Of a stretch of 39,875 nt of DNA, positions 17,467 to 25,863 are shown piece by piece; the first letter of the stretch is position 1; every line of letters begins with the position of its first letter. The translations under genes and the position numbers were made by a program. Location of the stretch: contig JAMPBQ010000013.1 of the NCBI GenBank assembly GCA_023666615.1, positions 1-39,875 on the forward strand, written 5' to 3'. The DNA is from Clostridium sp. GTDB lineage: Bacteria; Bacteroidota; Bacteroidia; Bacteroidales; Muribaculaceae. The notes under the pieces are model-generated. The model did not search any database. It saw only the letters and a program-made list of their open reading frames with translations, and had not been told where the DNA came from.

Positions 17467-18306
17467 TTATAGCTGAATCTGCCTGGATTCCACAGGCCTA
17501 CGCATAAAGATCGACCCAAGCGCGTCAAACTTCTCCGGAGACTCAGTGGTCAAATACTCCACCCCGCCGCCGCGGCTCAGCCTCGCATCCATCTCAGGAT
17601 GCCTGCGCAGATAGCCAACAAGGCTCTCCGCCACAATCCTCCCCTGCTCAATGAGGCGTATACCCTCCGGCACCGCCTCGCGTATTTGCTCATACAGCAG
17701 GGGATAGTGAGTGCATCCCAAAATGATTGCGTCAATCTCAGCGCATTGCCCGAGCAGCCTCCCCGCATCCCTCCTTATGAAATACTTGGCCCCGGGCGTC
17801 TCCATCTCCAGATTCTCCACTATAGGCACCCACATCGGGCACGCTTGCCCATAAACCTCAAATCCAGGGTTAAGCTTCTTCACCTCAATGTCATACGACC
17901 CCGACGCGATGGTGCCCTGAGTGGCGAACACCCCCACCCGGCCCGTACGCGAAAGCTCCCCCACGGCCTCGGCCGTAGGGCGAATCACCCCCAGCACCCT
18001 CCTGTCTGGCGCGATCCTGGGCAAATCATTCTGCTGAATCGTGCGCAGAGCCTTCGCAGATGCCGTATTGCACGCCAAAATCACAAGCGGGCACCCTCGC
18101 GAAAAAAGATACTCCACAGCCTGCAGCGTGAACTCATGCACCCTCTCAAACGACCTCGCCCCATAAGGAGCCCTCGCATTGTCCCCCAGATACACATAAT
18201 CATAGCCCGGCAGCCTCTCCACAATCTCCCGAAGCACCGAAAGCCCCCCATACCCCGAATCAAAAACTCCAATCGCTCCCTCCATAATCATAATGTCATT
18301 TATCAT
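17467..18306 (-). CDS. murI: Glutamate racemase
   Basis: Converts L- to D-glutamate for peptidoglycan synthesis in the cytoplasm. The 279 residues show GVFDSGYGGLSVLREI (13-28, with the catalytic-region Asp16 and Ser17), the first catalytic cysteine in ACNTASAK (Cys79) and the second in GCTHYPLL (Cys198, His200). All residues needed for the two-base mechanism are present. ATG 18306 overlaps the TGA of the upstream flippase gene as ATGA, which argues for coupled translation; the in-frame ATG 18285 (MEGAIGVFDSG) is a possible alternative matching the usual family N terminus. Being last in a polysaccharide-export operon is unusual for this housekeeping gene. Confidence 0.95.
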   Translation of the reverse strand: MINDIMIMEGAIGVFDSGYGGLSVLREIVERLPGYDYVYLGDNARAPYGARSFERVHEFTLQAVEYLFSRGCPLVILACNTASAKALRTIQQNDLPRIAPDRRVLGVIRPTAEAVGELSRTGRVGVFATQGTIASGSYDIEVKKLNPGFEVYGQACPMWVPIVENLEMETPGAKYFIRRDAGRLLGQCAEIDAIILGCTHYPLLYEQIREAVPEGIRLIEQGRIVAESLVGYLRRHPEMDARLSRGGGVEYLTTESPEKFDALGSIFMRRPVESRQIQL

Positions 18307-19658
18307 TTATTCCAAATTCCTTTAGCCGAACAATTCAGAAGCTTGTTCGTCTGCACACAAAACACCATTCCATAGGCCGCATAGAGCACAGTCTGCACAG
18401 CCAAGATGGCATATTGGTCTAGCCAACGCGCCAAAAACAGCGCCGCCGGTATGTATATAACAGCCCCGGCCACCATTATTATCGTCTCAAGATAGATTTT
18501 TCCCGTGCCCACGATAAACGTTTCATTATATTGCATAAAGCACTTCGACACAATTGTTATGGCCACCCACCAAGTCATGGCCATTGGCACATAGGCCTTA
18601 TCCCCAACCCATAGTCGATATACCGGATTGGCCACAGCCGCGAACAAAAAGCAAAGCAACAAACACATCACCAACAGCCTGTTCATCTTCCTTCGGATAT
18701 TCTGCATCCACTCCCTATCCCCCTTTGCGTATGCGTCAGTGCATGCCGTCCACAAGGAATATGTGACATTCGTGTAAACCACTAGCGTCAATGAAATATA
18801 CCTATAAGCTATATTATAGGCGGTCACCATATCAGGCGACGAAACATGTGATATAAGCATATTCGACGTCTGGTACACCACCACCCACTGAATATTTATC
18901 AAAAAGAATTTTGCGCCAAGCGAAAGCAGCTCTCGTATTAGCGATACGTCTATCGACCGAAATGAAGGACGCACCTTCCTGCACGAACCGCAATACAGCG
19001 CTATCGACCCAATAATAGTTACCAATATCGGAGCGCCGGCAAGCACAAGCACCAATAGCGTCAAGGATGGAGCCACCGTCTTTGACAAAATCAATATCAC
19101 GATGTAGGCCACAACATTGCCTATCACCAAAAATGTCTGCGAAAACGCTATCCTCTGAAATGCCGCCAACACTGACACTATAACATTGGCTATCATATAC
19201 AGGCAAAGCATCACAGATATCATCCTCAGACCCGCCACTATTTGCCCCTCATACGCCGGATCCACATTCAGCAAGGACGCCCACGAAATGAATGGAACGC
19301 AAAAATAAAGTACTATTGACAACGGCGTAAAGATCATCACCACTATCATATAAGCCGTTGATACAAGCCGCTTTCCCCTGTCGTAATCCTCAACCGCCAA
19401 CGCCTCGGTCAGCTTATTCTTCAGCCCCGGAGCCAAGCCTATGTCCAATATCTGAAACCACATCAGCAGAGCGGCCAGTGTAAGCCATACGCCATAAATC
19501 TCTGAATCGACATAGCCAATTGTGGCGGGCACAAGCAAAAAAGTAACCAGTACGCTCACCCCCTTTAAGCCTATCGACAATATGATATTGCTCTTCAGCT
19601 TCTTTGTGCGCGCATCCCCTCCCGCGATCAGGCTGCGTATCTTCTCTAAAATCGACAT
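18303..19658 (-). CDS. Oligosaccharide flippase family (Wzx/MOP) transporter
   Basis: A 451-residue multi-pass inner-membrane protein with about 12-14 hydrophobic helices. It belongs to the MOP superfamily that moves lipid-linked oligosaccharides across the membrane. The N terminus (NIILSIGLKGVSVLVTFLLV then PATIGYV...YGVWLTL) is typical of polysaccharide-biosynthesis flippases. I use ATG 19658 because the longer start (19703) would overlap the upstream glycosyltransferase by 35 nt, whereas 19658 leaves a 10-nt gap. Its end overlaps murI by 4 nt. The substrate is presumably the glycan built by the adjacent GT2; a MurJ-like role is a less likely alternative suggested only by the murI coupling. 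Confidence 0.88.
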   Translation of the reverse strand: MSILEKIRSLIAGGDARTKKLKSNIILSIGLKGVSVLVTFLLVPATIGYVDSEIYGVWLTLAALLMWFQILDIGLAPGLKNKLTEALAVEDYDRGKRLVSTAYMIVVMIFTPLSIVLYFCVPFISWASLLNVDPAYEGQIVAGLRMISVMLCLYMIANVIVSVLAAFQRIAFSQTFLVIGNVVAYIVILILSKTVAPSLTLLVLVLAGAPILVTIIGSIALYCGSCRKVRPSFRSIDVSLIRELLSLGAKFFLINIQWVVVYQTSNMLISHVSSPDMVTAYNIAYRYISLTLVVYTNVTYSLWTACTDAYAKGDREWMQNIRRKMNRLLVMCLLLCFLFAAVANPVYRLWVGDKAYVPMAMTWWVAITIVSKCFMQYNETFIVGTGKIYLETIIMVAGAVIYIPAALFLARWLDQYAILAVQTVLYAAYGMVFCVQTNKLLNCSAKGIWNK

Positions 19659-19668
19659 CGAATTATTC

Positions 19669-20619
19669 TTATCGCGTTTCACCTCGTTTATTCCGCCTCG
19701 CAAAGTCTTGGATTTTGATTTTTAGCCTCAAAACCCATGCGAAAACGCTGAGCAGGCTCAGCTGCAGCCTGTTCACACCCTTATATTTTTTCAGGTAATA
19801 CCTCGTTGACTCAAACCCGCAATCAATCACAAACCTCGAAGGGCTCGCCTTCGTAGTCGTCGCGCCAAGATGTATGCATCTCGCGCCGGTGTCAAGGTAA
19901 TTCTGCAGGCCCATGGCCTTCGTCTTCTCATAAAGAATATCCTCCTCAAAATATAGGAATGTGCCCGGGTCAAACCATCCAAGCCTCTCAAACACATCCT
20001 TTTTCAGCAGCATGCAGCTGCCCGACGGAAGATCAATGGGCATCAGCCCGCTGTCAAGCCTAAACTCAAGCCTGCGTTTCTGATTGATCTTAAGCGCATC
20101 ATATGGATAAGGGAAGTTCTTCCAAACCGCCTCATTGACAGTCATCGCCCTCCGAGCGCAATTCAAGTCCATTCCCTCCATATCTTTCTTGAAAAGCACA
20201 GGGCTCACAATCCCCGCATTCTCCAATTCAAGCGATTTGAGAAGCCCGGGCAAAATATCCTCCACAAAAAGAATATCGCTGTTGAGAATCAAAACGCTGT
20301 CTATCTCCTCGTCAGCCTGGGCCAACGCAAGTCCCTTATTGTTCCCCCGGGCATATCCATCGTTGCTCGCGCTTTCAACAAACGTAAGATAAGGCAGCGG
20401 CAAGCTCGGCATATCCCCATCCTTAAGCTTCTCCCATTTCCCGCAAAATGCATCAGCGAAATAATCCTCTAATGCGGAAATAGCCTGCCTGCGGGTCGAA
20501 CCGTTGTCTACAAGCACAAACTTCACCGGCGCCGTATTAAACCGCAATACGCTCTCAATGCAATTTATAGCGTCTTCGCTGTTATTGTACTCCAATATGA
20601 TTATAGCCGTCTTTCCCAC
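19669..20619 (-). CDS. Family 2 glycosyltransferase
   Basis: A 316-residue GT-A fold inverting glycosyltransferase, probably adding a sugar to a lipid-linked surface glycan on the cytoplasmic face. Visible motifs are AIIILEYNNSEDAINCIESV (nucleotide-binding start), VLVDNGS, SNDGYARGNNKG, the DxD-like ILNSDILF, and FDPGTFLYFEEDILYEKTKA with the catalytic-base region EED. This pattern is that of rhamnosyltransferase-like (WbbL) GT2 enzymes; the actual sugar is unknown. The C terminus is basic and amphipathic, fitting membrane association. It is the first gene of the GT2-flippase-murI operon, about 24 nt after a TATCTTTG box. Confidence 0.9.
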   Translation of the reverse strand: MGKTAIIILEYNNSEDAINCIESVLRFNTAPVKFVLVDNGSTRRQAISALEDYFADAFCGKWEKLKDGDMPSLPLPYLTFVESASNDGYARGNNKGLALAQADEEIDSVLILNSDILFVEDILPGLLKSLELENAGIVSPVLFKKDMEGMDLNCARRAMTVNEAVWKNFPYPYDALKINQKRRLEFRLDSGLMPIDLPSGSCMLLKKDVFERLGWFDPGTFLYFEEDILYEKTKAMGLQNYLDTGARCIHLGATTTKASPSRFVIDCGFESTRYYLKKYKGVNRLQLSLLSVFAWVLRLKIKIQDFARRNKRGETR

Positions 20620-20642
20620 TAGCCTTCAATTTAATTCATACG

Positions 20643-20650
20643 CAAAGATA
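20643..20650 (-). promoter_or_regulatory. -7 element of the GT2-flippase-murI operon
   Basis: TATCTTTG on the minus strand, 23 nt before the GT2 start codon. The -33 element is not clear. Confidence 0.5.
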
Positions 20651-20690
20651 GCGAAATTTCCCCACATCGCCGCATATCTACCCTTATTAA

Positions 20691-20755
20691 ATTACAACCG
20701 CGGTTGAATCAACCGCGGTTGTAATCCCTAAACGATTGTAGGGACATGCCTTCGG
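20691..20755. terminator. 35-bp palindrome plus second hairpin, probable terminator region of the acyltransferase
   Basis: 20691-20725 is a near-perfect palindrome (17-bp arms ATTACAACCGCGGTTGA around one centre base). After a short gap, ACATGCC-TTC-GGCATGT forms a 7-bp hairpin at about 20739-20755. Neither has a strong T run. Their position, between the acyltransferase stop and the next operon promoter, suggests a terminator or a repeat element. Confidence 0.5.
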
Positions 20756-20779
20756 CATGTAAACTTTACGTAGAGAAAT

Positions 20780-21784
20780 TCAAGTCAGCCTGCGCAAAAA
20801 TCGCCCAACAACCCCGTCGCCCTTTTGCGCCCATATCGCAAGCGACGACAATAGAATCGACAGCATGCACCCTGCCCCCCAAAACTCCCACGGGACCAAC
20901 TCAGACGCCAAAGTAAAATAATAAAGCATGGTTATCACATACATATGCAACAAATACACCCACATGCTCTGACGTCTGGCATATTCCCCAATCGCGCTGC
21001 GACGCGTCGAAATACGCTGTATCGACGCCAAAAAGCATCCAAATGCGGCTAAGCCCTCCCAATACGGAAAATGCAATGCAAAAAACACCATCCCCAGCGC
21101 CAATAAAATCACCGATGCAATCAAACATTGTCTCCCCCTTCCCACATAAGCGAAAATATATCCGATTGTGGCATAAAGCATGCCCGCCGTCATATTTTTC
21201 ACCGACAGGATAAGATTGAATATGGTCGAACCAAGCTCATCCCTATAGCATTCCCCAATATGCAATGCCAAAACTCCAAACGCTCCGCCGGCTATAATCA
21301 AAATTTTGGAAAATCTGAACTTCTCTTGCAGAAACAAGGCATATGCGGCTATCGCCAAAGAATATAAATACCAGGTCGGCCACGAAAACCGCACCTCTCC
21401 CATCATAAATATCGAACGAGCCTGCGCAAACAAAAACTTTCCAATGCCTGCGTCTTCAACAGGAGCAAACCAAAAGCTGCCTATCGCCAGCGGCAAATAA
21501 ATCGCTATCCAATAAACAAACATTCGCAGTATTCTGCCGCCATAACTCAAAATTGCCATCTCCCTTTCCTTGCCCATAGCCTTTCCGCTTGCCTTATGCC
21601 CAAGCAAAAAGCCGGAACACATGAAGAAAAACGGCACAGAAGGATAAATGATGAACCTCAACGCAGCCGGAGCCTCCCACCGATAAAGCGATATCACATG
21701 AATCATCACCACGCAAAAGGCAAACGCCCACCGCGCGTAATCCAACACCGGCCATGCCTTATCTCTATATGTTTGAATCCTCAT
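20780..21784 (-). CDS. Acyltransferase family 3 membrane protein
   Basis: A 334-residue integral membrane O-acyltransferase-like protein (PF01757 family) with about ten hydrophobic helices. The family start is recognisable: DYARWAFAFCVVMIHVISLY, with the conserved His after the first helix, and PSVPFFFMCSGFLLG. Such enzymes typically acetylate or otherwise acylate surface polysaccharides, using acyl-CoA from the cytoplasm. Its place next to the GT2 and flippase genes fits a role in decorating the same glycan. It has its own promoter box upstream (21884-21891) and a palindrome downstream, so it is probably a separate transcript. Confidence 0.88.
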   Translation of the reverse strand: MRIQTYRDKAWPVLDYARWAFAFCVVMIHVISLYRWEAPAALRFIIYPSVPFFFMCSGFLLGHKASGKAMGKEREMAILSYGGRILRMFVYWIAIYLPLAIGSFWFAPVEDAGIGKFLFAQARSIFMMGEVRFSWPTWYLYSLAIAAYALFLQEKFRFSKILIIAGGAFGVLALHIGECYRDELGSTIFNLILSVKNMTAGMLYATIGYIFAYVGRGRQCLIASVILLALGMVFFALHFPYWEGLAAFGCFLASIQRISTRRSAIGEYARRQSMWVYLLHMYVITMLYYFTLASELVPWEFWGAGCMLSILLSSLAIWAQKGDGVVGRFLRRLT

Positions 21785-21883
21785 TCTGACAAACTATTTG
21801 TGAAAAAAATTCTTAATAAATATCCTCTTTTTCCAATTTTATAACCAACGTCATTCACGCTAATGGTCATTTAAAATTATTCG

Positions 21884-21891
21884 CAAATATA
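21884..21891 (-). promoter_or_regulatory. -7 element of the acyltransferase gene
   Basis: TATATTTG on the minus strand, 99 nt before the acyltransferase start. The rest of the 229-bp spacer (21785-22013) is AT-rich, and I see no further structure. Confidence 0.45.
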
Positions 21892-22013
21892 AGATAAAAA
21901 TTTATATTTCACATCTAACCAACAAAAATTGATGATGAATTGATATCAATCTCAATAATATCACCAATTTTTACCAATAACAACTGACTCGAAATAAACA
22001 CTTCAAATCACAT

Positions 22014-25000
22014 TCATTTTTTTATGATTTTTTTTATCAATACTCCCTTGTCTGTTTCAATCCTAAGAATATACACGCCTGCAGAACGAATTGACGAAAC
22101 ATCCAAATCAGTCTCATTCTCTCCCCAAACCATTACAAGCCTTCCTGATACATCAAACAATGAAGATGATCTTACTCCGCAATCTACTTGTATATGCAAA
22201 ACATCAACAACAGGATTTGGATAGACTCTTGCCGACGGCAACGTACGATCATGCATTGAATTGGATTTATCTTCTTTAAAAATATATTTGCCAGACCTGA
22301 CTTCAACCAACAGCCTTCCATCTTCTTCCCCTATATAAGAAACGCCTTCCGCTGATTTTATTGGCTTTTCGTTAACAATAACATTTCCGTTCATTGGCAA
22401 AAGCACCTTGGCTTCAGTATTAGCTGGAACAGATATTTCATACGACAACTCTCCGTCTTCCATTCTCCATTCCGCAAATATTTGTCCATACGGACTTTCA
22501 AATACTGATTTTGCGTTTCTGACGTTAGGCTGACTAAATAGAGTTTTTGTGCGAGTGTCCGGATGAGGCTTAAAGATGATTTTTTTAAATCCCGGCACCT
22601 CTTCATCATATCTTATGCCCGCCATATGGCTGTACATCCATTCTACCACCGCTCCGTAAGCGAAATGATTGAATGAATTTTCTCGACTCGTATGGAATCC
22701 CGTCTCCTTGGTATACCCATTCCAAAGCTCCCAAAAGGTAGTGGCGCCTTGATCTATCATATAATTCCATGATGGGCATTCCTTCTGCAGCAAAAGGGTA
22801 TATGCAACATCGTCGTGGCCTGTATCAGAAAGAGCCTTCAATAAAAAAGGCGTACACACAAAGCCAGTTGTCAGCCTATGCCCATTTTGTGCAACCAAAT
22901 CAGATAGCTGTTTTCCGACGGCATTCATTTGATTCCGATCCTCACAAATGCCAAAAGAAATTGCCAAAGCACAAGCCGATTGCGTAGGAGAGATTAGTCC
23001 ATTTGAATTAAAGTAAAGACTCTGCATTTCATCAATAATTTTTGAATGCAATTCTTTATATTTTTTAGAATCAATATCGTAGGAATCACCCTCTGACACG
23101 CTAAGCGCGGCAGCCATTTTCGACATGACCTCTGTAGTTCGAGCATAAAATGCTTCACTCATAAATAGTTTGTCGATTGTGCCAAAGCCCCACCAATCTC
23201 CATATTGATTTCCTGTACCCGGATGCTTTATGTTTCCTTTAGTGAATGAGGCAGTATAGTCCATATATCGCCTCATTGACTCATAATTTTCCCTAATTAT
23301 TTCAACATTTCCACTCATCATATACAAAGTCCATGGTATGAGTATGCCCGCATCGGCCCAGGCGGTATTGCCATAACAATTGTTGTCAATCATATATGGC
23401 GCAATGTCAAGATATGCTCCATTGCTCATCTGCCCATCACGCAAGTCCCGAAGCCATTTGCGCAGGAACTCCGTAACATTGGCGTTGTATAAAGCTGTTT
23501 GGGCAAAGATATTGATATCGCCTGTCCATCCCATCTTTTCATTTCTTGACGGACAGTCTGTTGGAATATTTATAAAATTGCTGTATTGGCCCCATAGCGT
23601 ATTCTCGAATATCTTATTTACAGAATTATTGTCAGTTGCAATAGACCCAATCTTTTCATAAGATGACGAAAGAGGCACCGTTTCCATTGACAAAACCTCT
23701 ATATCTTCGCTAGCCGTCATCTCGCAATATCTATAGCCAAAATATGTTGATGTGGGACGATGCGATTCTCCCCCAGCTTTCCCGGCAAGCGTGTAGTATA
23801 AAACGCCTACGTTGTCATACCTATAGTTCTTTCTATATATGCTCCCTTCAGGGCCATCATTGTTTCTTGACAGCGCGCCGCTGTCATTCAAGCGCTCAGC
23901 GAATTTCAATGTCATCCTCGCGCTCCTGTTACCCTTTACTTTGAAGTTAGGGACGCCCGCGCAATTCTGTCCAAAGTCAAAAATAGCGGTCTCTCCCTTT
24001 TTCAAAACGAAACTTTGTTGGCCATTCCAGCTCTTTTTGACTTTAATTTTGCCAAAGTCATTTTGTTCTTCTATTTCGTCATAGACAATGATGCCCTTTG
24101 GCGCCAATGTGGAAAGCGACACAAGAGGCTGGCCTGAAAAGGGCACTAATTCTGAATCAACAGAATATACCCTTATGGAAAATGGCTTGTAATCGTAGCC
24201 TTCTTCCCAAGGATATTTATATCGAGCGTCAAAGTATTCCCCCCTATATATGTCGCCATCCATAAGCGGCCCGATGCGTGACAATTTCCAAGACTCGTCA
24301 GTGACTATGATTTTTTCGCTCCCATCTGTATATCTAATCAAAAGTTTTGCAATAACGCTTCGCAAGTTCTTATGCACACTGTGGGAGATGTCACCCCCAG
24401 AATATCCTTCATTCAACTCAATGCCCACAATGTTGTCGCCACTTTTGCATAGGTGCGTAATATCATGCGAAAAATAGCATACCCTATGTCTAAAGTCAGT
24501 AAAACTCGGTTTAAGCTCCTCATATATGGTTGTGCCATCTGGAAGCATCGTCCCCACTCGATCTCCATTAATGTATGCATCATAGTTTCCAATTGCCGAA
24601 GTAAAGAGTTTGACTGATTGAATCGGCTTGTCAATTCTGAAGTCTGTGTAATAAATGGGCCTATGGGATTTCATCTCTGATACAAAATATCCTTCAGCGC
24701 CAGCCTTTATGTGGCCTTTGTAGTCATTTCCAACCTTTACAATGTCCAGGTCAAGAAAATGATGACTTATGCCATTAGAAAAATCTTCTGACATATATTC
24801 TTCCTTTACACCATCAACATATGAATAGTGATGTTTTATGTCATCAAAATATATTTCATGATCCCCCGACCCGCTTCTATCGCAAAAGCCAATTCTTTCA
24901 GGATACAAAGATTTTCCTGTCACCTTCAATTCGTCAACTTTGACCCCATTAATATAGGTAAACACTTTCCTTTCTGAACTGAAAATTTCTAATTTAATCT

Positions 25001-25301
25001 TTACGTCTTTCCCAATAAAATCACTTTTCTTAAACTGGCTTAATTTTACATCGCCCAATACAACTAAATCAGATCCCCAATTTCTCATCTTGCGCTGCAG
25101 TGTGACGCTATTCTCATCAAGGAAAAACTGCCACCAAAAACAGCTTTTTTCCGCCTCTGTGTCAAATGTGATTCCTGGATTGCCTGAGACAGTGTTAATT
25201 GTAAGTTCTATCGTTTGATCAACTGAAGTATTTTTGTAGTTCTTATCATTAAAAATTATATCACCAAGCCTCAACCATTTTGCTCCAGACCAATCTCCCA
25301 T
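22014..25301 (-). CDS. GH78 alpha-L-rhamnosidase, main part (separated from its N terminus by a frameshift)
   Basis: The 1095-residue body of a glycoside hydrolase cleaving terminal alpha-L-rhamnose from plant or bacterial glycans. Order: GDWSGAKW strand; a laminin-G/concanavalin-like insert (about 20-165); the Bac_rhamnosid_N carbohydrate-binding region (about 190-400); the (alpha/alpha)6 catalytic domain with DCPSRNEKMGWTGD (582-595) and GATTFWELWNGY (about 850); a C-terminal beta domain; and an 80-residue T9SS type A sorting domain (ARVYPNPVVDVLHI, LFDVSGRLV, GVYILRI, KKIIKK). It lacks its signal peptide because the reading frame is broken at the C8 run (25340-25347); the ATG at 25301 is an internal Met, not the natural start. 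It is AT-richer than its neighbours, suggesting acquisition. Confidence 0.88.
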   Translation of the reverse strand: MGDWSGAKWLRLGDIIFNDKNYKNTSVDQTIELTINTVSGNPGITFDTEAEKSCFWWQFFLDENSVTLQRKMRNWGSDLVVLGDVKLSQFKKSDFIGKDVKIKLEIFSSERKVFTYINGVKVDELKVTGKSLYPERIGFCDRSGSGDHEIYFDDIKHHYSYVDGVKEEYMSEDFSNGISHHFLDLDIVKVGNDYKGHIKAGAEGYFVSEMKSHRPIYYTDFRIDKPIQSVKLFTSAIGNYDAYINGDRVGTMLPDGTTIYEELKPSFTDFRHRVCYFSHDITHLCKSGDNIVGIELNEGYSGGDISHSVHKNLRSVIAKLLIRYTDGSEKIIVTDESWKLSRIGPLMDGDIYRGEYFDARYKYPWEEGYDYKPFSIRVYSVDSELVPFSGQPLVSLSTLAPKGIIVYDEIEEQNDFGKIKVKKSWNGQQSFVLKKGETAIFDFGQNCAGVPNFKVKGNRSARMTLKFAERLNDSGALSRNNDGPEGSIYRKNYRYDNVGVLYYTLAGKAGGESHRPTSTYFGYRYCEMTASEDIEVLSMETVPLSSSYEKIGSIATDNNSVNKIFENTLWGQYSNFINIPTDCPSRNEKMGWTGDINIFAQTALYNANVTEFLRKWLRDLRDGQMSNGAYLDIAPYMIDNNCYGNTAWADAGILIPWTLYMMSGNVEIIRENYESMRRYMDYTASFTKGNIKHPGTGNQYGDWWGFGTIDKLFMSEAFYARTTEVMSKMAAALSVSEGDSYDIDSKKYKELHSKIIDEMQSLYFNSNGLISPTQSACALAISFGICEDRNQMNAVGKQLSDLVAQNGHRLTTGFVCTPFLLKALSDTGHDDVAYTLLLQKECPSWNYMIDQGATTFWELWNGYTKETGFHTSRENSFNHFAYGAVVEWMYSHMAGIRYDEEVPGFKKIIFKPHPDTRTKTLFSQPNVRNAKSVFESPYGQIFAEWRMEDGELSYEISVPANTEAKVLLPMNGNVIVNEKPIKSAEGVSYIGEEDGRLLVEVRSGKYIFKEDKSNSMHDRTLPSARVYPNPVVDVLHIQVDCGVRSSSLFDVSGRLVMVWGENETDLDVSSIRSAGVYILRIETDKGVLIKKIIKK

Positions 25302-25336
25302 TAGCCCGGATTCAAAACTAGCTGATTTACTTTGAT

Positions 25337-25714
25337 TTACCCCCCCCGATTATCTTTAACGCTCACTGTCCAGAAATATCTTGTGGCAGGCGACATATAA
25401 AAGTCAGGACACACTACGTTCTGGGATAGATCAGAATCTATATATCCAGACGAATATACAAGATTAGAGAGTCTCTCATCGGAGTAAATCCTAATTTCGT
25501 AAGCGCTTTGGGCAATGCCGCTTTCATCACTAACAAGCTGCCATCCAAAAGTGGGAGCGTCATCGATAGCCGTGCAATGCTCCATCGTGTTAACAGTGAG
25601 ATTAGAGACTGTTGTTGCCATGGCGCTTTCTGTGATAAAAAACACTAGTGCCAAAAGCATTAATCGTAATAAATAACGAAATTGTTTGCTATTTGAAGAT
25701 AGTTCCATAAACAA
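25337..25714 (-). CDS. N-terminal fragment of the same rhamnosidase (signal peptide plus first Ig-like domain)
   Basis: 125 residues: a signal peptide (RYLLRLMLLALVFFITESAMA, 20 residues of it hydrophobic) and the first fibronectin/Ig-like strand set typical of GH78 N termini (APTFGWQLVSDESGIAQSAY, then TRYFWTVSVKDNRGG). It ends at a TAA created immediately after eight G residues. One more G (or two fewer) continues the frame as VNQSKSASFESGLMGDWSGAKW, which is the expected GH78 linkage into the main part. So this is one gene (22014-25714, about 1233 residues) split by a -1 shift. Met at 25708 is an alternative start. Confidence 0.85.
   Translation of the reverse strand: MFMELSSNSKQFRYLLRLMLLALVFFITESAMATTVSNLTVNTMEHCTAIDDAPTFGWQLVSDESGIAQSAYEIRIYSDERLSNLVYSSGYIDSDLSQNVVCPDFYMSPATRYFWTVSVKDNRGG
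25340..25347 (-). other. Homopolymer G8 tract (coding strand) at the rhamnosidase frameshift
   Basis: Eight C on the plus strand (G8 in the coding strand) sit exactly at the break between the two rhamnosidase frames. G9 or G6 would restore one continuous frame; G7 and G8 both end in early stops. Either a slip-prone phase-variation site or an error in the assembly. Confidence 0.85.
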
Positions 25715-25809
25715 GAATGGTTTTAAGAATTTAATAATGCCTTATATGTACTAAACCCCTGTGTAAATATATCGATTTTTTTGCGCTAAGTTGAGGATAA
25801 TGAAATATT

Positions 25810-25840
25810 GCGGCGGCATCATCTCACGATGGGCCGCCGC
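25810..25840 (-). terminator. GC-rich hairpin after fabF
   Basis: GCGGCGGC (25810-25817) pairs with GCCGCCGC (25833-25840), with an inner ATC/GAT extension. It lies 24 nt beyond the fabF stop codon. The downstream sequence is AT-rich but has no clean T run, so terminator function is likely rather than certain. The 25715-25809 stretch also holds a weak TATATTTA box (25771-25764) for the rhamnosidase. Confidence 0.55.
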
Positions 25841-25863
25841 TAGAAAGGGGGTAAAAATTTCTT

